Source: Dendrobium chrysotoxum (Eukaryota; Streptophyta; Magnoliopsida; Asparagales; Orchidaceae). From it: DNA of 64,000 nucleotides. Under the pieces are notes generated by a model that saw only the letters and a program-made list of their open reading frames with translations, searched no databases and was not told where the DNA came from. The translations under genes and the position numbers were made by a program. This document shows positions 11,870-23,884 of the stretch, one piece after another; the stretch's first letter is position 1, and each line of letters starts with the position of its first letter. The stretch lies in NCBI GenBank assembly GCA_019925795.1, contig CM034312.1:1706501-1770500 (forward strand). The letters run 5' to 3'.

Positions 11870-12763
11870 GTCAGCTCCCAAAATCATGCCGAAATCCCTG
11901 TAGAGCCGACGCCCCATCCCTTATCCCTAACGAGATCCTGCTAAAATCTTGCGCTAGTCTATTCACGTTGATTGGCAACGGGCGAATCGAAAACAAAAAT
12001 TCTGCTCTCATTTTCTTCGCATACGCTCATTTCTCTCCCACTCACGCTCTCTGCTTCCTCTCGCACACGAATGATTTTTTGTTCTTCCCGCTTACAAGCC
12101 ACAACGATCAATCCTTCCTCCTCGTCACACCCCCATCTGAAATCTAGGAATCTCTTGCCGAACCAACTGCTCGATCGCAGCCAAACCCCTCACGCCGACC
12201 TAGGCTTCCACACCCATCACCTGCTACTGAGACCCACTCGAAGCGACCTCGCCTTGATCCAGTCGAACACATCTCACCTCCACCACCTAGTCAATCGAAA
12301 GCCATATCTTCCTCTTCCTATCTCTGCAGCCGCTCGAGCCAACATCCACGACAGCACCCGATCGACCCTGCATCTACCGGCTTGACCTCATCCTCACCTG
12401 CGACAGATTCCTACTGCAAACCGATTGGCTTCTGTCTCCGTCAAAACAAACCGCCGTCCTAGGTCTTACGTCGACCCAAGCTCCAACGCCCATAACCAAA
12501 GACCAATCCCTGTGCCGACACCCTCTACCTCCCTCACTGTGTCCAGCCCGTCCGTCTCCAGTCCACCTCAATCGGCCTCATCTCATTACAGAAATCCAAG
12601 TCTCCCATTCCAATTAGCCGCTTTCTGTAACTATAGCCCAGCTCTAACCAAACAGGTCGCATTTCCTCCTACTCTTTATGTTCTAGCAAGTTCTCATAGC
12701 CCATCCTCTTCCAGCAAAACTCCACTTCACAAGTAACTCAATACAGCCAACATAATCCCATCC
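11870..12763. other. C-rich non-coding segment, not recognised
   Basis: The + strand is C-rich and poor in stops, giving open frames at 11972-12385 and 12425-12736 full of S, P, L and H. They resemble no protein family I recognise and have an antisense open frame as well. A TATA-like string follows at 12769. It may be the leader or LTR of a degraded element. Confidence 0.4.
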
Positions 12764-12768
12764 CCCAC

Positions 12769-12778
12769 TATATATTTT
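12769..12778 (+). promoter_or_regulatory. TATA-like box
   Basis: TATATATTTT follows a C run. Nothing recognisable as a gene lies downstream, so it may belong to a repeat element. Confidence 0.3.
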
Positions 12779-12879
12779 CCTCTTCAACAAATCTGTCCTT
12801 ACTACATACACTCAACTCAAGCACAACCCACTTCAACTATATCCAACCCAATTGAAATCACACAGCAACATTTTGTTTT

Positions 12880-12996
12880 TTATATTATTATTAATTAATA
12901 TTATTTGTTACTAATATTATTATTGTTATTATCAAAAAAGAGAGAAAGATTCAAAAAAAAAGAGAGAGAGAAAGAATACAAAAAAAAAAAAAAAAT
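12880..12996 (+). repeat. AT and purine-rich low-complexity run
   Basis: Repeated TTATTATTA-like units are followed by AAAAAAGAGAGAGA and a 15-base A run. It is simple sequence only. Confidence 0.8.
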
Positions 12997-13136
12997 CCTT
13001 GTGTTTTGTGATCATTGCTGCTGCCAACATCAACACTGTCATCATCACCTCATCGCCAAGGTTTAAATTCCTCTAAACTTAAAAATATCTAAAATTCTTG
13101 TTTTCGGCGTTCGCAGCGCACCAGAAAATCACTTCT

Positions 13137-13228
13137 GCACGCTTTTCTCTAGCGTGGTGGGAGGGAACCCGGTGCAATGCTTGATGAGCCTTGTGCACGC
13201 TTTTCTCTAGCCTGGGGGGACAAACCTA
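13137..13228 (+). repeat. Direct repeat, 58-bp spacing
   Basis: GCACGCTTTTCTCTAGCSTG occurs at 13137 and 13195. Both copies are followed by a G-rich stretch. No coding role is apparent. Confidence 0.7.
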
Positions 13229-13399
13229 AGTACTGTGTACGTGCCCTTAGTGCCTGCAGGAAAAAAATTGTGTTTTCAAACAGGTACCCCTGAAGACCCA
13301 TGCACGGCTTTCTTTGGAATGGTTTGATCGAAGAAACGGCCGCGGTGTCACATGACACCGATCATGCATGTCTATCTCCGATGTGGTGGGAAGGCTAAG

Positions 13400-15466
13400 A
13401 CTCCCCAAATTTGCCCTAAACAGGTGAGACGCTGGAGGCTACCGAAATTCAAAGTCAAAATGCACAGAACGTAGACAAATAATAGGGGACCTGACTTGAA
13501 CTACAAGGAACTGAACTTATAGATTATTGAACTACAAAGAACTGGACTAACATCTAAAATGAAGCTTATAATTTACAAAATAACAAAATTAAATACACAA
13601 GCAGGGACTTGTGGTGGATAAAAATTTCAAGAACAATTGGCTTGCAGTAAAGATCAAATGGAAAACATACGATGTGCTTACAACCAATAATTTGAAATTT
13701 CCAATAAATATATAAAGTCATCATGTCGATTGGAATGCAAATACCAAACAAACAATGGTGGTGGGCTCGTTATGTTTATGAGCAAAGCATGAAAGTATGC
13801 AGATGAAAGCAGCAGCATGTCTAACGTCGACAACCATTCAATGTTAAGCCAATACACTGTTCCCCACAAGCAGAGGATTTTGACATGCAATGATTACAAA
13901 GGCACCCTTACAGTTAACGTCAATCAAGCATACATACAAATGCACCAATCTCCCTAAAAGCAGCAACAATAGATGTATGGCAAGGATGATGGGTCCTCTG
14001 TGAATAAAGATTCACACGCAACATATCCTTTACAAGCACAAACAACATATCTGCAATATATATAAACGCCTACGAGCCATTGTAGGAGACCCGTCATGTA
14101 TATGACATGTCATCTGCAAGTAAACATAGAAAAAGCTACAATGAAAGCAAGCACCTGCGAACAATGGCAATTGACATGCAATAAATGCTAGGAGATTCGC
14201 ACACTTAACAACAATTTAGTATCAGACAAATACATGAATTCCCTATGAATGATGACAATCAACATGTATGGAGAAATAGTGGTGAATGCAGCTCACCCGA
14301 CCGTCAGCATTGATTTGCATGTGAACGCACCAATTCATCTGCAAACATATATAATATAGCATGCGATGAATATAAACATCTACCAGTAATGATGGAGATT
14401 CGTAGTATGCGCGATAATATACCTATGGGTGATGATCAGCAACAGACAGTGGATGCTACAACACCCTTTATAGTCAACAAATGTTCAATGTTAATCAAAT
14501 ACATCGAGACCCTACAGATAGAGACGGTCAATTTGTGATAAATGCAGGCACCTACGAGCTGCTGCAGGAGACCCATCATATGCATAACCTGCTATCTACA
14601 AGCAAATGTAGAAGAGTTATGGTAAATACAAATGCCTGTAAGCAGCATATAGAAGATCTACATTCCCCGTAACTTGCCTGAATGCGATGGTAAGAGGCCC
14701 ACAATGAATACAGTGGTCCTGTCTACAAGCAATGACAGTGGATGCATTGTAAATATGATGAACCCCCTACAAGCCAAGATGGTGATTCTTGGATATTGGC
14801 TGACGACTCATAAACATATTTAACAAGCTAGCATGTAGTACGACAGCTCGCCTGCAAGAAGCAATGGGCGACCCGTACGCCGTAGCACAGCACTACAAAA
14901 GCAAAATACATGTTGAATGCAGTCCACCTATATGCAACAGTTAACGACTTTTGAACGTGTCGTCTATTAACAGTGCACTACCAATGAACAAATCCAACAA
15001 GGCTTGCACTGCACAATAGCTCGTCAATAAGAGACAACTAGTGACCCATAATGAAATGCTACAATTCACTATAAGCAAAAGCACAGAATTCGTAATAAAA
15101 AAATTGCGGGCCACCAGTAACCGAGGCAACAAATTTGCAACGCCATGCTATCACACCAGATAACTCAGAAGAGCTTGCAAGCAACGGGTGGAAGGCTCCT
15201 GATGTGTCATATAACATATTTGCAGACTGAAGTACACTCCCGCGAGCTAAGTACTGAAGGAAATAACAGGTTGCGGAAGATGAAATAAGGCCTAACATGC
15301 AGTTAAATCATGCCACTGGATCATAACATTCGTACAAGCAGACAGAAGACATTCTCAAGCCTCAAATGAAATTTTGCACAAATTTTAAGAGAATCACTAA
15401 GCGCAAATATTATAATTTAAATATTTAATGCTCCCCCTCATGCATTAAAATATGACTACCCGCATG
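13400..15466. repeat. Degenerate repeat field of unknown origin
   Basis: Short phrases such as CCTACGAGC, TGCAAGCA/CTACAAGC, GGAGACCCRTCAT and GGAGATTCG recur throughout with imperfect spacing near 80-100 bases. The clearest pair is about 14069-14155 against 14551-14637, alike over some 85 bases. Open frames here are short and unlike known proteins. It looks like an old, decayed tandem array, but I could not define a clean monomer. Confidence 0.5.
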
Positions 15467-15966
15467 NNNNNNNNNNNNNNNNNNNNNNNNNNNNNNNNNN
15501 NNNNNNNNNNNNNNNNNNNNNNNNNNNNNNNNNNNNNNNNNNNNNNNNNNNNNNNNNNNNNNNNNNNNNNNNNNNNNNNNNNNNNNNNNNNNNNNNNNNN
15601 NNNNNNNNNNNNNNNNNNNNNNNNNNNNNNNNNNNNNNNNNNNNNNNNNNNNNNNNNNNNNNNNNNNNNNNNNNNNNNNNNNNNNNNNNNNNNNNNNNNN
15701 NNNNNNNNNNNNNNNNNNNNNNNNNNNNNNNNNNNNNNNNNNNNNNNNNNNNNNNNNNNNNNNNNNNNNNNNNNNNNNNNNNNNNNNNNNNNNNNNNNNN
15801 NNNNNNNNNNNNNNNNNNNNNNNNNNNNNNNNNNNNNNNNNNNNNNNNNNNNNNNNNNNNNNNNNNNNNNNNNNNNNNNNNNNNNNNNNNNNNNNNNNNN
15901 NNNNNNNNNNNNNNNNNNNNNNNNNNNNNNNNNNNNNNNNNNNNNNNNNNNNNNNNNNNNNNNNNN
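15467..15966. other. Assembly gap of exactly 500 N
   Basis: The round length suggests a scaffold gap of unknown true size. It cuts the left end of the retrotransposon's 3' LTR. The reading frames that appear to cross it are artefacts. Confidence 1.
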
Positions 15967-18900
15967 TCCTTTCAATACACTTCTCAAAACACTTTCTTTT
16001 CAATACACTTTTACTTTTCATAAAATGCACGCTTTTCCAAACATATACAAACTCCCCAATACCACTTTCAAAACACACAAGTTTCACCTTTCCGAACCAC
16101 AAACCCCACTTTTTATTTCTCACACATATCACTTTTTCAAGACGAACATTTTTCATTCTCCAACAGTCAAACTTTTCTTTACCATTCAAATATCACACTC
16201 TAAACTTTTTATTTGAACAATAAACTTTTTCACTTTTTCAACACAAACACTTTTCCAAAATACACACAAACTCCACCTTTACGCATTTCATATTTAAACA
16301 TAAACATACCCTTTCATCTTTCAAAGATCACACAATTCTCCTTTCAAAACACAAACATACACACCTCATTTTTAAACATTTATACACTTCACATTTCATA
16401 TCTACACACAACACTTCACTAACACACTTTTACACACTTCATTCCAATACGCATTTTACTTTACTTTTTAATGCATACTTGATATACTTTTCAATACACA
16501 CATATATTTTACAAAGTTTAAACACTTCACTATTACACACTTCACATTTTTGAAACATACACCTTTCATCTTCTAAAAATCAAACAATCACCTTTCAAGC
16601 ACACACAAGTCACTTCTTTACTTATCAAAACCACACACACACTCTTCCAAAACATACAACTCCCCTTTCAACATACACTTTTCACATTACTTTGTTTACA
16701 CAAACAATTCACCTTTTCAAAATAAACATTTTTTTATTCTCCAATAATCAAGTATCACTTTACCATTAAAAGATCACACACTAAACTTTTCATTCAAATA
16801 ATACACTTTTCACTTTTTAACATAAGCTCTCACTTTTCAAATCACCCACAAGTTCCACTTTTCAACCTTTATGAATTTCAAAATCCAAACATTTTCTAAC
16901 ACACACTTCCACTTTCAAGACATACACTTCTTACTTTTTAAAACATTCCTCAAATTCCACTTTTAAAAAAAGCACACTTCTACCATTCCTAATGTTCCAA
17001 CATAAGTCCATATATACCTTCTTTCCAACTCAATATTTATACCAAATACAAATACGAGAAAGAGTATTTCATGCCACAACACATGATATGTAAGAAGAGT
17101 TTCTATTACTAATATTTGAGCATGAAAACACATAAGAATTTCTTTGTTTTAACCAATATCCACTTTTGATTATAACTTTACTTGCCAACAACTAAGGCCA
17201 ATGCTATGTTTGTATTAGTAACTGAAAGATATTTGGTGAAAATACAAGAATTTTTACAATCATTTGATGCCTTCTCTAAGCTTCATCAATGAAACAATTT
17301 AACCATAGAGTTGTACGTAAAATTCTCCCAACTAGTCATGATTCAAATAGTCCAAATATGTATTCATTGCATTGTCACAATGAAAGCACTATCATCCTAT
17401 TTCCTCTAATTGTGGTTGTAGTGTAGCTTTCAATACTTTCGTACACAAGAAAATGATGGAACCCACGCTTGAGATCTCCACAAAATTTTAGCACATCAAT
17501 ATATCTCTTCTAGTAGCATTTCATCGAACACTTGACATACAATACTTGTAAGATTGCGTAAAGTAAACTAATATGAAAATCATGCTTTATACTGACACAT
17601 AATTATGAAAATGCTATACCAACACTATTGGAAAGTAATCCACTTAAAATCAGCCATGCTTCCAACTTTTTTTCAAGAGACAAACTCTATTGAATAGAGA
17701 TATTTCTTCTAAGAGAAGCAAAATATAGAAAACAAAATAATCCAAATCGTCTCATGCATTTTTGAGTCAAGAAATTAGAATTGCGAGAATTTTTTTTATT
17801 TACTTATTTGAACAAAATTGAGATGGGGAAATCCCCTTTTCTGATCTCAAGAGATAATGGTTGATTTAAGAAGCATAAAACAAAACAATCTACATTCTTA
17901 TCTTTACAAGAAATCTGAACCAAACGAGATGATTGTTTGAGAAGAGATTATATGGAGAAGATTGAAGAAGAGAAAGGGAGAAGCTTAACCCCATTCGTTA
18001 TTCTTTCTTTCTTTCAAAAGAAGAGAAACTTCTTCATCCCATTTATCCAATGTGATCGAAAAAGCAATCAAGAATGGGAAAAGTAGAAGATGAAGGTGAA
18101 GAAGATGGAATTACCTAAGGTTGAGAAAGGTTTCCGGCGGCTAGGGCTCTTGCTTGGTCCGAAATAATGAGGGACGGAGGCAAAAGTAGGTTGGTGGCTC
18201 GGCTAGGGCTTGCGACAGGGGCGTCCGGCCTTGGTGTCGTGCAGAACAGAGAGGCGACGAAGAGGGTTTCGGTTCCTTGCGAGAGAAACAGAGAGGGAGA
18301 GGAGGGGCTTGGCTTCGGCTAGGGAAGATGAGGCGACGGGCTGTTTCGAAATGGGAGGCACGGTTCTCGCTTCGTTTCTTGCGAACTGCGAGAAGACCGT
18401 GGGGAGAGTTCATTTCTGCGAATTAGAGGGAGAGGGAGATCGTGGCCTGTGCGGTTCGATTCAAGCGAATCAATAGGGGAAGAGTTTGGTCTAAAAACTG
18501 CTCTAACTCCTCTATTTGGTCATGCCTAGAGGCATCAAAACTGCCTAAGGTTTTAATTAAATTTCAAATAAAATTACAGATTAATTTTTAATTAATTTAA
18601 AGGGATAAATAGGGAAATGATTCTATATGTTTAACTAAAAGAATTTGATTTAAAAATAATAATAATAATAATTAATTTACATAGTTTGAATTAATGTGAT
18701 TAATTTAACGATGTGAATCTGGTTTTAATTTAACTTGCAATAAATTAATTTAGAGTAATCAAAGCCGTTGTTTGTTAAAACAAATTTGGGCCAAGTCAAT
18801 TTTATTTGATTAAGTGAAGATTTAGGTCGAGTCAAGAAGTTGAGTCGATGCTACATCATTAGATGTCCACCTAAGGAAATCCTATTGGCGGCGTCTACAC

Positions 18901-19318
18901 TAGGTTATGAAGACCTAGGAGCTAGAGATTGATTAGGGGGAATTGACCTCGAATAATGAGGTCAACAAATGGACCCCCAATAGGCATGATAAACTTGTCA
19001 AAGTTTATCGTGCGTATTGGCGTTGACCGAAACGATCAACTAGATCCAAAACTGAGGTTGGAAATTTAAATGTAGGAATTGAAAAGATTTTGTGCTTTGA
19101 TAGAAAATCAGAGTGAAAATTTTATAAAGAGATTTGAGTTGATTAAATGATTGAAAATTTTGGATTGATTAATTGATTGAAAAGTTAATAATGGCGATGA
19201 TGACTTTGGCAAACAATGACTAAAGAGATTAGTATTATTTAATAAAGTCAAGATACGAAAATTTTGTATGTGATTTAATATGAAAGCAAGAGTTTGAATG
19301 TGATTTCAATAAATCAAA
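15967..19318 (-). mobile_element. Partial 3' LTR of Tat/Ogre-type element, copy 1
   Basis: It equals the right-hand part of the shared LTR at about 29627-37017, shifted by 17.7 kb. The left end is missing in the gap. It holds the pyrimidine-rich block (15967 to about 17050), an AT-rich part, a GC-rich part (about 18120-18480) and a second AT-rich part with an AAT microsatellite near 18652-18672. Confidence 0.7.
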
Positions 19319-19382
19319 ACTTTTTCTTTTAAATCAGGAGGAATGCTACCATTTAAATGAACATTTATATCTAATTTTGAGA

Positions 19383-19806
19383 ATGGCTGCCGTAAGAGCG
19401 GACTTAAGCCAGAAGTCAGTAGGATGCCGTAAAAGCGGACTTAGACCTAGAGACAGATTTAAAATTGATGGCTGCCGTAAAAGCGGACTTAAGCCAGAAG
19501 TCAGTAGGATGCCGTAAAAGCGGACTTAGACCTAAAGACAGATTTAAAATTGACGGCTGCCGTAAAAGCGGACTTATGCCGGAAGTCAATAGGATGCCAT
19601 AAAAGCGGACTTAGACCTAAAGACAGATTTAAAATTGATGGCTGCCGTAAAAGCGGACTTATGCCGGAAGTCAATAGGATGCCGTAAAAGCGGACTTAAA
19701 CCTAAAGACAGATTTAAAATTGATGGCTGCCGTAAAAGCGGACTTAAGCCAGAAGTCAGTAGGATGCCGTAAAAGCGGGCTTAGACCTAAAGACGGATTT
19801 AAAATT
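19383..19806 (-). repeat. Five 85-bp tandem repeats in the retrotransposon 3'UTR, copy 1
   Basis: GGCTGCCGTAARAGCGGACT starts at 19385, 19470, 19555, 19640 and 19725, exactly 85 bases apart. Each unit is itself made of two related halves, GGCTGCCGTAAAAGCGG and GGATGCCGTAAAAGCGG. A decayed tail runs to about 19950. The array sits between the integrase stop and the 3' LTR; 3'UTR tandem repeats are a known habit of the Tat lineage. Confidence 0.95.
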
Positions 19807-20427
19807 TAAATTTTAATGAAGAGAAGATGCCGCTGGGGATTCTTATACTTCACTTCGGAATGAAGATTAGGATGCCACTAGGGATGCTTACACCTAACTT
19901 CAAGGATGTCAATAGGATGCCGCAGGAGGACTTATACCTAAAGACAGATTTAAATTGATTTAGTCGGGTTTGGGAATTTTAATGAATGTTTGATTTCTTG
20001 CAGGATTTTTGATCTTTTCCCTTCATCGCAAATGGCATTAACAATTACTAGACGTCAAAAGCTTTCGTATATGCCACTTTCTAGAAGGGAAGAGAAAACC
20101 ATCCAAAAGAATGAGCTTGAAATTTTTGGATTGAAAATTTTGCTCTCTCCCTTATTATAAATGATCTTTATAACTTACAAATCATCCACTGGGGATTATG
20201 TTTTTATATTGAATCATCATAAATGAAGAAAGAAAATAAATAAAAGGACATTTCTATAGTAATACTATATAACATCTCAGTTATTTCAAATTTTGAAATC
20301 TTTCAATTCTGATTTTCAAAAATATACAAACTACTTGGACCCAGTGTATGTCACATTCATAAGCTTCGAGAACAACGTATATGCTGAAAAATTTATAATT
20401 TTATTGCAAATCTTCATAATGACGTCA

Positions 20428-23400
20428 TTACACATAGTATTTCTTAAGATATCGTCCATTGATAGGCAACATAGGACGATCACCCTTACAATCCACTAAT
20501 TGGTAAGATCCCCCTTGGTAGACTTTCTCCACCACAAAAGGACCTTCCCATGTAGGCTCAAATTTACCACCAAACCTTCGATGAGTTAGGATAGGTCTAC
20601 GTAAGACCAACACCAACTCTCCTACTCGAAAGGTTCTAGGACGGACCATTTTATCATGTGCTTGAGCCATACGGGATTTATATAACTCGAGGTTCTGTTG
20701 AGCCTGCAAACGCTTCTCTTCTAAACCTTCGAGTTCTTCTAAACGAAGTCGGGCGTTCTGTTCAGATGTAATACTATTGTTAATTGCAACCCTTAGAGAG
20801 GGAAGCTGTACCTCTAAAGGGAGAACAGCCTCAGCCCCGAAGACTAAAGCAAACGGTGTAGACTGAGTTGGGGTTCTACATGTGGTTCGATAAGCCCACA
20901 GAGCCTCCCCTAACTTTTCGTGCCACTGTCGCTTATTGTCCTCTAAGATTTTCTTTAGAATTCCGACTAACGTCTTATTGAAGGCCTCCGCCAATCCATT
21001 CGCCTGTGGGTAATAGCTTGTGGAATACCTCCAATCAATATTATGACGTTTAGCGAAATTATTCATTTTGGTGCTCTTGAAGGAGGGACCATTATCGGAT
21101 ATAATTCGACGAGGAATGCCAAATCGATATACAATATGGTCTCGGAAGAATTGGAGCACATTATGAGTTTTGACTTCTCGTAGTGGAACAGCCTCCGCCC
21201 ATTTTGAGAAGTAGTCTGTTGCTGCTAGAATGAAACGGTGACCTTTAGAAGAAGGAGGATCAATAGGGCCAATGATGTCCGTGCCCCAACTTTCAAAAGG
21301 CCATGAAGCAATTGTTGGATGCAGAACATTAGGAGGTTGATGTAGAACTACACCATGCACTTGACACTGGTGGCAACGACGTGCAATAGACATACAGTCG
21401 TCAATCATTGAGGGCCAGTAATAACCCAGTCTCTTGATTTTCATCTTCATTTTGGGGCCAGATTGGTGGGCACCACACAATCCAGCATGTACCTCGGTCA
21501 CGATCCTTTGGGCTTCTTGTTTACTAAGACAACGTAGCCACAATTGATCGAAAGACCGGCGGTACAAAATGCCATTCATCAATGTGTAAGAAAGAGCCCT
21601 TCTCTTAACTTGATCTGCGGCAGATTTCTCTCGAGGGAGTTTGTTTTCTTGCAAATAGTCAATGAAAGGTTGTCTCCAATCAATCGTATCATCATCAATG
21701 GCAAGAACAATCTCGCCCTCGGAAGGAAACTTTTTATTGATGTATTCCAAGTCTATAGGAGACAAGATCTTACGACCTTGAACTTCTATGGAAATGGACT
21801 CTTCTTCTATACAGGCTAATTCCTTTGCGAGCTTTGCTAGGGCATCCGTCGTAGAATTTCTTCCACGGGGTATCTTATATAAGGTTACGCTCGGAATTTG
21901 CTCAAGAAGTTTCATAGTGTACTGATGGTACGGAAGAAGTTTAGGTTTCAAGACTTTGTAAATACCAGCAACCTGATTGATGATAAGTTGTGAATCTCCA
22001 AAGATCTTGATTTCTTTGATTTCCATTGATATTGCTAATTCTATACCAGTTATTAGAGCTTCGTATTCGGCCTCGTTATTAGTGCAAGGCTCTAATAAAT
22101 GGTAAGAATAACGCAACAATCCCTTTTCAGGGGTTATGAAAACCAACCCGATACCGGCTTTCCCTGGGATTACCTCCTGAGGTTCCCCGATCTTTTGTGA
22201 AGATGCGGCACCATCAAAATATAATTCCCAAGTATTTCCTTTCTGCTCCTCTAAACTCATAATTTGTTCATCAGGGAGATCATCATTCAGAGGGGACTCA
22301 GCAGGGATCGGGTGTGCTGCTAAGAAGTCAGCCACAGCTTGACCTTTGATAGCACGTAATGGTATAAACGTGATATCAAATTGAAGTAGAAACATTGACC
22401 ACTTTGCTAAACGCCCTGACAACGTCGGACGAGTCATCAGGTATTGGAGTGGATTAACTCTAGAGATGAGATTGATTTTATGAGCTAACATGTAATGCCT
22501 TAATTTTTGGGCAGCAAAAATCAAAGCTAAACAATGTTTCTCAATAGGAGGATAATTAGCTTCAGTTGGTAGAAGTCTCCTACTCAAGTAATAAAGTGCA
22601 TTCTCTTTTCCTTCCTCATTAGTTTGGGCTAACAAGGCGCCAAGAGAACTGTCTAAGGCTGCGGTGTAAAGTATTAAAGGTTTTCCAGGGATAGGAGCTG
22701 CTAGAACTGGTGGCGTTAACAAATACTGCTTTATGCTTTCAAATGCATTTTGGCACTTTTCATCCCAATGAAATCGGGCATCTTTCTTACACAAAGCAGC
22801 GAAAGGTTGACACCTACCAGACAAGTTGGAAATGAATCTTCGTAGGTATGCCAACCTACCTTGAAGAGATCTTAACTGGGTAAGACTTTTAGGAGGTGGC
22901 ATATCTAAGATGGCTTTTATCTTGGAAGGATCAATTTCTATGCCTCGGTGTCTCACTACGAATCCTAAGAATTTCCCTGAAGTAACTCCAAAAGCACATT
23001 TCAAGGGATTCATCTTTAGATCGTAGCGGCGCAACCTTTCAAAAACGATTCTCAGATCATGTATGTGGTCTTCCCTTTGATGACTTTTAACTACCAAATC
23101 ATCGATATAACATTCCACCTGTTGGTGTATGAGATCATCGAAGATTCGGGTCATAGCTCGCTGGTAGGTTGCACCAGCGTTCTTAAGTCCAAAGGGCATG
23201 ACTTTGTAACAGAAACCCCTATAGGTGTTCTAAAGGCAGTGAATTTTTCATCTTCAGGAGCCATCTTGATTTGATTATATCCAGATGAACCATCCATAAA
23301 AGAGAAAATTGCATTCTCAGAGGCGATGTCTACCATGAGTTCCGGTATAGGCAACGGGAACTCATCTTTTGGACAAGCCTTATTCAGATCCCTATAATCG

Positions 23401-23884
23401 ATGCATACGTGAATTTGACCATTCTTTTTCTTTACTGGGACGATGCTAGCCAACCAAGAGGGATATTTTTCTCTCGAATAAAGCCTGCATCGATCAGTTT
23501 TTTAACTTCAGTCACTACTTGTTGTTCAATTTCTAAGCGCATGCGTCGTGGGGCTTGCTTGACAGGGATCACGTCAGGTTGAATTTCAAGTTTATGGACT
23601 ACTATTTCTGGAGATAATCCAGGCATCTCGTCATAGCTCCAGGCAAAGCAATCCTTAAATTCTGAAAGCAACTTGACTAAATTGATTGACTCATCCTCGT
23701 TCAATAAGGCACTTATGAACGTCGGACGTGGATTTTCTTCATTACCAAGGTTAATTTCTTTCAATTCATCAACAGTTGATTGGATCTCCTCCTTAAGCTC
23801 GGGAGGTGCCTCCTTAACTTGAAAGTCATCCGAATCATCTGAAGTTTCTAAACAAAATTCATTTAGAATTTCAATGTCCTTCAT
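20428..23884 (-). CDS. Retrotransposon pol: RT, RNase H, second RNase H, integrase (frameshifted)
   Basis: This copies the element RNA and inserts the DNA. The longest frame is 23199-20428 (923 residues). Reverse transcriptase carries YIDD (second D of the pair near residue 34) and MPFGLKNAGATYQRAM. A Ty3-type RNase H follows (LILYTAALDSSLGALLA), then a second, archaeal-like RNase H with LYFDGAAS (D329), NNEAEYEALI and GDSQLI. Two RNase H domains mark the Tat lineage. Integrase has the zinc residues ending in CHQC and the triad D641, D702, E738, giving the usual 35-residue spacing. RT's N-terminal part lies in other frames: 23453-23151 (VCIDYRDLNKACPKDEFPLP) and 23884-23432. Frame breaks near 23216, 23475 and 23900 each fit one missing or changed base. 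The element is on the minus strand after protease. It would not yield a single polyprotein as it stands. Confidence 0.95.

Larger units (their letters stand above)
15967..22471 (-). repeat. First copy of the 6.5-kb segment that recurs at 33666-40169
   Basis: Base-for-base comparison shows an offset of 17,698-17,701 bases to the second copy, with about 25 differences. Differences include transitions (for example 20423 C against T) and one-base indels (near 16095, 16935, 18876, 21410, 21606 and 22240). The copy covers part of an LTR, the 3'UTR and the integrase to RNase H region, so it is a repeat of a whole retrotransposon unit rather than of an LTR alone. Confidence 0.95.

Noticed and set aside
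11972..12385. A 137-codon + strand open frame and neighbours
   Set aside because: Composition is S/P/H-rich from a C-rich strand, with an antisense open frame and no family similarity or splice context.
15059..15298. A 79-codon minus-strand frame as a missing CAX exon
   Set aside because: Hydrophobic in part, but it lacks the conserved motifs of the missing region and has no matching splice sites.
15425..16216. Open frames of about 180-254 codons
   Set aside because: They run through 500 N, which cannot contain stop codons; the remaining parts are low-complexity LTR sequence.
18141..18476. Frames of 88-90 codons on both strands, repeated at 35909-36229
   Set aside because: They lie in the GC-rich part of the LTR, differ in length between copies because of indels, and encode no known domain.
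19383..19806. CRISPR-like array
   Set aside because: Units are adjacent 85-bp tandem repeats without unique spacers, in a plant retrotransposon 3'UTR.
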